Assembly: GCA_043820105.1 (NCBI GenBank)
Contig: JBDREC010000083.1
Coordinates: 1-39,712, forward strand
Origin: JBDREC01 sp043820105 [NCBI: Pseudomonadota bacterium]
GTDB lineage: Bacteria > Bdellovibrionota_F > JAHFAK01
Length of the DNA stretch: 39,712 nucleotides
Direction: 5' to 3'
Positions 33,215-39,712 of the stretch are shown piece after piece. How positions within the stretch are numbered: position 1 is the first letter of the stretch; each line of letters starts with the position of its first letter. The notes beneath the pieces are model-generated. The model was not told the origin of the DNA and made no database searches. It saw nothing but the letters and a program-made list of their open reading frames with translations. Both the position numbers and the translations under genes were made by a program.

Positions 33215-35097
33215 AAAATAACTTTGATATAATAATTGTTGGAGGCGGCCACGCTGGAATTGAAGCTGCCTTTGCTGCAGCAAAAATGGGTTTTGATACA
33301 GCACTTGTATCATTATCTCTTGATAAACTAGGAGAAATGCCTTGTAATCCTGCGGTTGGTGGTTTAGCTAAAAGCCATTTAGTAAAAGAAATCGATGCTC
33401 TCGGTGGTTTAATTGGAAAAGTAACAGATCGATGTGGAATACAGTTTAGAACTTTGAATACCAAGAAAGGACCTGCTGTTTGGGCAACACGTGCTCAAGT
33501 TGATAGATTTTTATACCCAAAAATAATGAAAGATTATCTTGAAAAACAAGACCGTCTTTTCTTATTTGAAGATGAAGTTGCTGAAATTTTTATATCAAAC
33601 AACAAAATAAGTTCTATAAGTTTAATAAACAATAACTGCCAATTATTGTGTAAAAAACTTATTTTAACAACAGGCACTTTTTTAAGAGGCCTTACGCACA
33701 TCGGCCTGGATTCAAAAGAAGAGGGACGTTTTGGAGAAAAGCCTGCAAATTATTTATCAGAATCACTAGATAGACTTGGAATAAAGCTAGGCAGGCTGAA
33801 AACAGGCACTGTCCCAAGGCTTGATAAAGATACTATTGATTATTCAAAATTTGTTGAACAAAAAAGCGATGATCCTGCTCCAATGTTTACAAACCTTTTT
33901 AATGGACCTTGCCTTGATCAAGTTTCATGTTTTCAAGGTTATACTAATAAAAAAACCCATGAACATATTCTAACAGGCTTTGAAAAATCTCCTCTTTTCC
34001 AAGGAATAATCAAGGGAATTGGACCACGATATTGCCCATCCATAGAAGACAAAATCCATAGGTTTCCTGAAAGAGAAAGACATCAAATTTTTGTTGAACC
34101 AGAGGGGCTTGACTCTCAGTTTATTTATTTAAATGGTGTTTCTACAAGCCTTGCAAAAGAAACCCAAGAACTAATGATAAAGTCAATTACAGGTCTTGAA
34201 GATGCTAAAATTTTAAGATATGGCTATGCTGTTGAATATGACTATATAAATCCAATAAATTTAAAACCAAGTCTTGAATATAAAAAAATAGAGGGCCTTT
34301 ATTTTGCAGGACAAATAAATGGAACTTCCGGTTATGAAGAAGCCGCGGCCCAAGGTCTTATGGCCGGCATAAACGCTGCATGCAGTTTGCTAGGCGAGGA
34401 AGCCTTTATATTAAAACGATCTGAATCATATATTGGAGTTTTAATAGATGATCTTGTTACAAAAGGAACGAGTGAACCTTATCGAATGTTTACCTCTCGT
34501 GCTGAATACAGGCTTTTATTAAGAGAAGACAATGCTTTTGACCGTCTCGCCAAATATGGAGATAAGCATAAACTCCTTGAAGCCTCCAGATATAAAGACT
34601 ATTTGAATAATAAAAACAAAATTGAATCTGTTATTGAGATTCTAAAAAAGGAAAAAATAAATCCAAATAAAGAGCTTCAAGAAAAGCTTTTAAAGCTTGG
34701 AATTCAAGACTTCAATAGACAAGTTTCATTATATGATTTTTTAAAAAGACCTGAAGTTACATATGAACTACTTTTAAATATTTCAGACCAAATTCCCAAG
34801 ATAACTGGCATTGTTAAAAAGAAGGTGGAAATAATTTCTAAATATGAAGGCTATATAAAAAGGCAATTTGAACAAGTAAAATCATTTGAAAAGCTTGAAC
34901 AAATAAAAATTCCTGATAATTTTGTTTATGATCAATTACCTGGTCTATCATCGGAAATTCAAATTAAATTAAATGAGGTCAGACCTGATAATTTGGGTCA
35001 AGCTTCCAGAATACCAGGAGTGACACCTGGAGCGATTTCGGTCTTGATGGTTTATATTAAGAGAACAAGAGAACAGGAGAACAAGAGAACATGGTAA
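33211..35097 (+). CDS. mnmG: tRNA modification enzyme MnmG (GidA)
   Basis: A 628-residue FAD enzyme and partner of MnmE. I chose the ATG at 33211 overlapping the mnmE stop; a TTG 12 bases upstream is unlikely. The FAD-binding [10 protein letters not shown] is at the N terminus, followed by [33 protein letters not shown], and GRLKTGT. The C-terminal helical tail ends with [19 protein letters not shown]. The last dozen residues ([10 protein letters not shown]) are not part of the family: they are encoded by the first arm of an octamer array that has overrun the end of the gene. Confidence 0.96.
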   Translation: MKNNFDIIIVGGGHAGIEAAFAAAKMGFDTALVSLSLDKLGEMPCNPAVGGLAKSHLVKEIDALGGLIGKVTDRCGIQFRTLNTKKGPAVWATRAQVDRFLYPKIMKDYLEKQDRLFLFEDEVAEIFISNNKISSISLINNNCQLLCKKLILTTGTFLRGLTHIGLDSKEEGRFGEKPANYLSESLDRLGIKLGRLKTGTVPRLDKDTIDYSKFVEQKSDDPAPMFTNLFNGPCLDQVSCFQGYTNKKTHEHILTGFEKSPLFQGIIKGIGPRYCPSIEDKIHRFPERERHQIFVEPEGLDSQFIYLNGVSTSLAKETQELMIKSITGLEDAKILRYGYAVEYDYINPINLKPSLEYKKIEGLYFAGQINGTSGYEEAAAQGLMAGINAACSLLGEEAFILKRSESYIGVLIDDLVTKGTSEPYRMFTSRAEYRLLLREDNAFDRLAKYGDKHKLLEASRYKDYLNNKNKIESVIEILKKEKINPNKELQEKLLKLGIQDFNRQVSLYDFLKRPEVTYELLLNISDQIPKITGIVKKKVEIISKYEGYIKRQFEQVKSFEKLEQIKIPDNFVYDQLPGLSSEIQIKLNEVRPDNLGQASRIPGVTPGAISVLMVYIKRTREQENKRTW

Positions 35098-35154
35098 TAA
35101 TTAATTTGCCGCGTATTTTTGTTCCCTTGTTCTCCTGCTCCCTTGTTCCCCTGG
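35061..35154. repeat. Facing octamer arrays at the mnmG-tlyA junction
   Basis: Left arm 35061-35092 (GAGAACAA, GAGAACAG, GAGAACAA, GAGAACAT) lies in the mnmG coding end. Right arm 35119-35150 (TTGTTCCC, TTGTTCTC, CTGCTCCC, TTGTTCCC) lies in the gap. They can pair along their length using G-T pairs, with a 26-base loop. The GGAG before tlyA is at the end of the right arm. Confidence 0.8.
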
Positions 35155-35162
35155 AGTAGTTT

Positions 35163-35897
35163 ATCAAGAAAGAAATCACAAACATCCTCATTCAAAGAGG
35201 CCTTGCAATAGATGAAATTCATGCTCGTAAACTAATCATGGCTGGCCTTGTTTACCTAAAAGACAGAAGAATCGAAAAGGCATCTGAAAAAATCGATTGC
35301 TTATCTGAAATATTTATAAAAGAAAAAAACAAATATGTATCTCGAGGAGGCCTAAAGCTAGAGGGTATAATGCAGGATGCTTCTATAAACCCCAAAGGCT
35401 CAATTTGCCTGGACATTGGGGCATCAACCGGAGGCTTTACTGATTATTTAATCAAAAACAATGCCCAAAAAGTTATTGCCCTTGATGTTGGACATGGGCT
35501 TATAGACCAAGGCTTGAGAAATAATTCTAAAGTTGTATTAATTGAAAAAACTAATTTTAAAAACATTAATTTTAACCAAATAGGTCAGAAGTTCGACCTA
35601 ATAACAATAGATGTTTCTTTTATTTCATTAAAAAATATTCTTCCAAAAACAAAGCTTTTTGTAAAACCAGGAGGAAAAATTATCGCTTTATTAAAACCTC
35701 AATTTGAACTGCCATCTAAAGATGTGCCAAAAGGAATTGTAAAAGATATTAAACTTATTGAAATTTTGAAATTGAATTTTTCTGAATTTATTACTTCTCT
35801 AAACTTAAACTTGCTTGGATTTTATGATTCAAAATTAAAAGGAACAAAAGGAAATCAGGAATATTTTTTAGTAATCGAGGCACCATGGTGCACATGA
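35163..35897 (+). CDS. tlyA: TlyA-family rRNA methyltransferase, apparent ATC start
   Basis: A protein of about 244 residues of the TlyA family: an N-terminal S4 RNA-binding domain and an FtsJ-like methyltransferase (LDIGASTGGFTDYL SAM site, ALDVGHG, LITIDVSFISL, LLKPQFE) that 2'-O-methylates rRNA. The S4 part reads KKEITNILIQRGLAIDEIHARKL, as expected right after the initiator. However, the codon at the initiator position (35163) is ATC, with GGAG 6 bases upstream and an in-frame TAG at 35157. The first ATG is only at 35238, inside the S4 domain, and would delete its first 25 residues. ATC initiation, a start-codon mutation or a base error are the options. Confidence 0.85.
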   Translation: MKKEITNILIQRGLAIDEIHARKLIMAGLVYLKDRRIEKASEKIDCLSEIFIKEKNKYVSRGGLKLEGIMQDASINPKGSICLDIGASTGGFTDYLIKNNAQKVIALDVGHGLIDQGLRNNSKVVLIEKTNFKNINFNQIGQKFDLITIDVSFISLKNILPKTKLFVKPGGKIIALLKPQFELPSKDVPKGIVKDIKLIEILKLNFSEFITSLNLNLLGFYDSKLKGTKGNQEYFLVIEAPWCT

Positions 35898-35918
35898 TGC
35901 CCCAATAGCTTTTTTAAT

Positions 35919-35937
35919 AAATCCTCCTTAAGGATTT
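35919..35937. terminator. Hairpin between convergent tlyA and minus-strand gene
   Basis: AAATCCT (35919-35925) and AGGATTT (35931-35937) form a 7-bp stem with a 5-base loop in the 41-base gap between stop codons. The bases after it on the plus strand are T-rich (TTTCTTATT), so it may end tlyA transcription. Confidence 0.4.
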
Positions 35938-35938
35938 C

Positions 35939-37390
35939 TTATTCAACCCTCTTCACTAGCCAAAAACCCTGAGGATTAGTTATATTGCCTTTTTGCTTAT
36001 AATCTAAAATCCCTATTTCACCTGGTTTTGTCAATGAAAAGACAAAGTCAGAAAGTCCATCAATTACTTCAGCAGAATAAGCCACATTTCCATCTAAGTA
36101 ACTCATTCTTATAATATCATTCCTGGATTCAGGAGTAATGTCAAAATTACTAAGAGCAATATAATCTCTATTTTGATAATCCGAGAAATTATTTGTTAAA
36201 AACCCAAAGTCTTCTCCTGAATAAGCCCTATCTAACACTTCCAAGATAAAAGTATGAGCGTCTTCATAAGTCCTGGTATTTGTTTCACCAATCAAGGCAT
36301 CCTTAAAGCCAATTAATATAGCCTGAAAAACAACTCTTGTAGGCACATTATATTTTGCATATAAACGTCTAATGCCATCTTCATCAATCAAACAGGCCGA
36401 CACGTGATCACCAAATACTGGCAATAAAACCTCTTCAACAAACTGCCTCTTTAAATCAGTTCTAATATAATCCCGATATTGACTGATAGTTCCCAAATAA
36501 ATCTGAAAATCTGGATCTGTCCATCCCCTTTTTTCAAAGGACTCTTGATTTATCCAACCTCTTCTTGCAAATTCTTCAGCCCAAAAAACACCATCTCTAC
36601 CAATGTTTAAAACATAGGCTTGAAATTCATTAATCAAAAGTTCATAATCTGTATCAACAGGATAAAAGGCAGCTAAAAATCTTTTCTCAAACCATTCTGC
36701 AACTACCGGATTTGAAATTTTATAAGCTTTCCAAAAACTATCTACTGCTTTATAATATTCTTCATTAGAAAAGAAAAATCCATGCTTTGATTCGTGAGAA
36801 ACTTGGGTTACTCTCCTCCACACTCTCCATGAAAGGGATTCTTCAGGACGATCATTTTCAAGTTTTTTTCTTAGAACTTGATCAGTTGAAATAATAGCAA
36901 TATTATCTTTATTAAGATTTATCCCATATCCGATAATTTTATCATCAAAATAAGTTTCATGAACAAGCTTCAGGCTCATTAGTTCATCAATAAGCATTTT
37001 TTCTTCTACAAAAAAATCAAATTCGCCAGCATGCAAAACAGCATTAAAAAAATTTACCAGCTTGGCTACAGAATAATCATGTCCGTCAATATAACCACAG
37101 GCGTTTTTATTGGTTTTAGACATCAAGAAATCTTCAGTTACCAAACCATTATTAGTTTCTAAATAATGATACGCTCTTTCAAACATTTTAACTTTTGTTA
37201 GGCAGTTATTAAAATCAAAAAAGATAATATCAAAGCCCTTAATTGAAGTTAAATTATAGTTATCGCTATCCTCAATAAAATCATGATTAAGCAAGTCTGA
37301 TAAGGCCTTGTATTTTGTTATGTTTTTTGCAAATAAAGAAGAAAAGAGAAACATTAAGATAATAATTAAAATGACTAAAAGTCTCTTCAT
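35939..37390 (-). CDS. Secreted protein with HExxH motif, possible zinc metallopeptidase
   Basis: A 483-residue exported protein (signal peptide MKRLLVILIIILMFLFSSLFA). Residues 199-203 are HESKH in the context VTQVSHESKHGFFF, which fits the HExxH zinc motif. Glu 255 in ELLINEFQAYVLN is well placed for the third ligand of a gluzincin. No family can be named; the assignment rests on these motifs only, and the lack of small residues usual around HExxH calls for caution. The rest is mixed, with many aromatic and acidic residues. A GGAGTG site lies 8 bases before the ATG. The gene is alone, converging on tlyA and diverging from hybA. Confidence 0.55.
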   Translation of the reverse strand: MKRLLVILIIILMFLFSSLFAKNITKYKALSDLLNHDFIEDSDNYNLTSIKGFDIIFFDFNNCLTKVKMFERAYHYLETNNGLVTEDFLMSKTNKNACGYIDGHDYSVAKLVNFFNAVLHAGEFDFFVEEKMLIDELMSLKLVHETYFDDKIIGYGINLNKDNIAIISTDQVLRKKLENDRPEESLSWRVWRRVTQVSHESKHGFFFSNEEYYKAVDSFWKAYKISNPVVAEWFEKRFLAAFYPVDTDYELLINEFQAYVLNIGRDGVFWAEEFARRGWINQESFEKRGWTDPDFQIYLGTISQYRDYIRTDLKRQFVEEVLLPVFGDHVSACLIDEDGIRRLYAKYNVPTRVVFQAILIGFKDALIGETNTRTYEDAHTFILEVLDRAYSGEDFGFLTNNFSDYQNRDYIALSNFDITPESRNDIIRMSYLDGNVAYSAEVIDGLSDFVFSLTKPGEIGILDYKQKGNITNPQGFWLVKRVE

Positions 37391-37469
37391 TACTACACTC
37401 CAGAGCTATATTTTACAAGAATGAACTTATACACCCTTGCACGCGCCGTGTCAAATGTTTTTTTCCCCT

Positions 37470-37511
37470 CTTCTGTCTTCGTGCTTCAACATTTTGTCTT
37501 CAGGCTTCACG
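37470..37511. repeat. Heptamer array, word CTTCNNN (6 units)
   Basis: Units CTTCTGT, CTTCGTG, CTTCAAC, ATTTTGT, CTTCAGG, CTTCACG in the divergent gap upstream of hybA. CTTC recurs at exact 7-base spacing except for one degenerate unit. Confidence 0.65.
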
Positions 37512-37585
37512 AATTTAAAATTTGCATTAGCTCTTTTTTTTTATTAGTTTATTCTCACTTTTTTAATTAATTAGGTTAATAACAA

Positions 37586-38503
37586 ATGGATAGAAGAAAA
37601 TTTTTTAAACTTTCTGGTTGTATTGCCTCAAGCTCCTTATTGGGTAGTTGTGGAAAAGAATGGGAGAATTCAAAGCAAATTACAAAAAACAGAAAAGAAC
37701 CTGGCAAGAATTATAACGCTAAACTTATTGATACTGTCAGGTGTGTTGGATGTAGATCATGCGAAGAAGCATGCAATGCTGAAAACAACTTACCCAAGCC
37801 AGAAAAACCCTTTGATGATGAATCAGTATTTGAAAACTATAGGCGCCTTAATGCTGAAAGATACACGGTTGTAAATAGCTTTAATGATGAAAATGCTGAC
37901 GCCGGTCGTTATACAGTTAAAATTTCATGCAACCATTGCACTACGCCTGCTTGCGCATCAGCATGTATAGTAAATGCATTATACAAAGATAAAAGTGGTG
38001 CAGTAGCATATGATCCTTGGAAATGCATAGGTTGCCGATATTGTCAAATCGCATGCCCGTTTCAAATACCAGCTTATGAATTTTCAAATCCATTAACTCC
38101 AAAAGTTAAAAAATGCACCTTATGTTATCCAAGAACAAGACAAGCTGGTGAAATTCCGGCATGTGCCGAAGCATGTCCAGCTGAAGCAATAAAATATGGT
38201 CCAAGAGCAGAACTATTAATTGAGGCAAAACAAAGAATAAAAGATGAACCAGAGCTATATATAAATTATGTTTATGGTGAAAAAGAAGTTGGGGGAACAT
38301 CCGTCTTATACTTAGCAGGCACTGAATTTAAAAATTTAAAGTTCCCTGCTTTTGGAAATACTCCAATTCCAGAGCTTACTGAAAAAATACAACATGGTAT
38401 TTTTAAATTTTTTGTTCCACCAGCTGCGTTATTCGCGACCTTGGGCGCAATAATGTTATTTACAAAAAAGAAAAATGATAAAAAAAACAATGAGGAAGAC
38501 TAA
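37586..38503 (+). CDS. hybA: HybA-like Tat-exported ferredoxin with four [4Fe-4S] sites
   Basis: A 305-residue periplasm-facing iron-sulfur protein. The N terminus has a Tat motif (DRRKFFKLSG) followed by LLGSC, a possible lipobox at about residue 22, so it may be a Tat lipoprotein. Sixteen cysteines form four clusters: CVGCRSCEEAC, CNHCTTPACASAC, CIGCRYCQIACP, and CTLCYP with CAEACP. A single C-terminal membrane helix (PPAALFATLGAIMLF) and a basic/acidic tail match HybA. It would pass electrons between a catalytic subunit and the membrane protein HybB encoded next. The catalytic subunits (hydrogenase or another oxidoreductase) are not in the window. The ribosome site is weak. Confidence 0.88.
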   Translation: MDRRKFFKLSGCIASSSLLGSCGKEWENSKQITKNRKEPGKNYNAKLIDTVRCVGCRSCEEACNAENNLPKPEKPFDDESVFENYRRLNAERYTVVNSFNDENADAGRYTVKISCNHCTTPACASACIVNALYKDKSGAVAYDPWKCIGCRYCQIACPFQIPAYEFSNPLTPKVKKCTLCYPRTRQAGEIPACAEACPAEAIKYGPRAELLIEAKQRIKDEPELYINYVYGEKEVGGTSVLYLAGTEFKNLKFPAFGNTPIPELTEKIQHGIFKFFVPPAALFATLGAIMLFTKKKNDKKNNEED

Positions 38504-38504
38504 T

Positions 38505-39269
38505 ATGCAAAGGCACGCTTTACCAATAAATAATAAATTTCTCACTCCAGGAGTGATTGTATTAATAGTGCTAACGCTGCTTGGACTGGGAACACTTGCC
38601 CTTAGGTTCCTGTTCGGCCTTGGCTATGTAACAAACCTTGACGATAACTATCCTTGGGGCATTTGGATCGCGGTTGATGTGGCCTCGGGTGTGGCACTAG
38701 CAGCAGGTGGTTTTACTACAGCCTTTTTAGCTGAAATCCTTCACAAAAAACATTTTCATGCAATCTTACGCCCAGCCCTGCTAACAGCCCTTCTAGGCTA
38801 TACATTTGTGGCACTTGGCGTTTTTACCGATATTGGAAGATATTATAATATCTGGCATGCCTTAATTCCTTACTGCTGGAATGGCAATTCAGTTATGTTT
38901 GAAGTAGGCACCTGTGTTGTTTTATATTTAAATGTTTTGTATATTGAATTTGTTCCAATTATTATTGAACGTTTTTATAATAAGGTTAATCTTCCAGGTG
39001 TACTATCAAAACTAAATTCTTTATTAAACTCAATCCTTGGATTAATTGATAAAACTTTAGGAAAGTTTATTTTCCTGTTTGTTATTGCAGGTGTAGTCTT
39101 ATCATGCCTACATCAGTCTTCATTAGGAACATTAATGCTCATAGCCCCTTACAAGGTCCACCCCTCTGTGGTTTACTCCCTGGTCCCCTTTGTTTTTCCT
39201 GCTTTCAGCAATAATGGTTGGATATCCAATGGTAATTGTAGAATCTTTGTGGGCATCAAAATCATTTAA
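38505..39269 (+). CDS. hybB: HybB/NrfD-type membrane subunit, 5' part before a frameshift
   Basis: An integral membrane quinone-linked subunit of the NrfD/HybB family. I chose ATG 38505 with GAGGAAG 6 bases upstream, 1 base after the hybA stop, rather than ATG 38475. Several transmembrane helices are visible (IVLIVLTLLGLGTLALRF; NYPWGIWIAVDVASGVALAAGGF; LLTALLGYTFVALG; FIFLFVIAGVVLSCLHQSSLGTL). The motif HQSSLGTLMLIAPYKVHP is typical of HybB. Family similarity ends at about 39185. After that the frame reads a non-family tail of about 27 residues to a stop, while the family sequence continues in the next frame. Confidence 0.85.
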   Translation: MQRHALPINNKFLTPGVIVLIVLTLLGLGTLALRFLFGLGYVTNLDDNYPWGIWIAVDVASGVALAAGGFTTAFLAEILHKKHFHAILRPALLTALLGYTFVALGVFTDIGRYYNIWHALIPYCWNGNSVMFEVGTCVVLYLNVLYIEFVPIIIERFYNKVNLPGVLSKLNSLLNSILGLIDKTLGKFIFLFVIAGVVLSCLHQSSLGTLMLIAPYKVHPSVVYSLVPFVFPAFSNNGWISNGNCRIFVGIKII

Positions 39270-39705
39270 TAAAAAACCTGAAATGCATGTTTTATCATCA
39301 CTTGCAAAGATAATCCCATTCATTTTAGCATTTTATTTATTATTAAAAATAGTTGATAGTATTTACAGAGGATCTTTTTCCTATTTATGCAACAACAATG
39401 TTCAGTCAAATATGTTTATTTTTGAATTATTTTTTGGAGTAATAATACCTCTATTAATGCTATCATTTTCTAAAGTTAGAAATAATCAATTATTACTTTT
39501 TATAGCTGCATTAATGATTGTTTTAGGAGTTGTAATAAACAGAATTAATGTATTTATCATTGCTTACAAGCCACCATTTGCAGACTATTCCTACTTCCCA
39601 ACAATCATGGAAGTAATGGTAACAATAGGATTTATCTCAATGCTAATGCTTTTATATAGAATACTTGTAACAATTTTTCCTGTAATTGAAGCTGATAAAA
39701 GTTAA
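39190..39705 (+). CDS. hybB: HybB/NrfD membrane subunit, 3' part after the frameshift
   Basis: This frame continues HybB: LFFLLSAIMVGYPMVIVESLW, then further membrane helices (IIPFILAFYLLLKIVDSIY, FELFFGVIIPLLMLSF, LLLFIAALMIVLGVVINRINVF) and YSYFPTIMEVMVTIGFISML. It has no start signal of its own; a TTG at 39190 is fortuitous. Removal of one base in CCCCTTTG (39185-39192) joins both frames to give a protein of about 400 residues, the normal HybB length. The gene ends 7 bases before the window edge. Confidence 0.8.
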   Translation: MFFLLSAIMVGYPMVIVESLWASKSFNKKPEMHVLSSLAKIIPFILAFYLLLKIVDSIYRGSFSYLCNNNVQSNMFIFELFFGVIIPLLMLSFSKVRNNQLLLFIAALMIVLGVVINRINVFIIAYKPPFADYSYFPTIMEVMVTIGFISMLMLLYRILVTIFPVIEADKS

Positions 39706-39712
39706 TATAAAG

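Overview
The window is AT-rich, gene-dense DNA from a Gram-negative, probably anaerobic bacterium. Evidence for this is a set of signal-peptidase II lipoproteins, a LysM/SLT murein transglycosylase, a Tat-exported ferredoxin of HybA type with a HybB/NrfD membrane partner, a B12-dependent (oxygen-independent) ribonucleotide reductase and a DksA-family zinc-finger protein. TGA is used as a normal stop (nuoCD, nuoF, rpmH and mnmE all end in it). The phylum cannot be fixed from the sequence alone. The gene content would fit a deltaproteobacteria-like lineage or a candidate phylum, and I leave that open.

Layout. 1-3.5 kb: a histone-H1-like lysine-rich protein behind a near-ideal sigma70 promoter, then small lipoproteins, one split by a frameshift at a 9-A run. 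3.5-9.7 kb (minus strand): nrdJ-dprA, then rho and proS. 9.8-13.1 kb: a compact plus-strand operon of complex-I-like subunits NuoB, fused NuoCD and a divergent NuoF, with no membrane subunits. 13.1-16.5 kb: two overlapping beta-propeller-like lipoproteins. 16.8-18.8 kb: a secreted FnIII-like protein with a hydrophobic C-terminal sorting tail, then pseudogene debris. 18.85-20.4 kb: an AAA_14/DUF4143 ATPase and a four-helix-bundle protein. 20.7-23.9 kb: a 1078-residue signalling protein (GspE-N, HD-GYP-like, REC-like, TPR, Ser/Thr kinase). 24-27.2 kb (minus): a Lys-rich membrane protein, an MltD-like transglycosylase and DksA. 28.2-35.9 kb: the classic origin-proximal cluster rpmH-rnpA-yidD-yidC-jag-mnmE-mnmG followed by tlyA. 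35.9-37.4 kb: a secreted possible metallopeptidase. 37.6 kb to the end: hybA-hybB, with hybB split by a frameshift.

The most striking feature is a genome-wide family of short arrays with strict 7-nt or 8-nt periodicity. Each heptamer array has its own word (for example AGCTGAN, CTAGCAA, TTTTGAA, GCGTACG, TTGGTTC), while all octamer arrays share one word (GGGAACAA or a close variant). They fill gene junctions, often as two facing arrays that form long hairpins (before rpmH, yidC, mnmE and tlyA). They also sit in frame inside genes: in linkers of the transglycosylase, YidC and Jag, in the extreme C terminus of MnmG, and in the signal peptide of a lipoprotein. Because the period times three is again 7 or 8 codons, the encoded peptides repeat every 7 or 8 residues. 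This looks like an active or recently active repeat-generating process that tolerates insertion into essential genes.

Two frameshifts at or next to homopolymers, one nonsense-disrupted gene and a tlyA that seems to start at ATC may be real decay or recoding, or may be assembly errors. Raw reads would decide.
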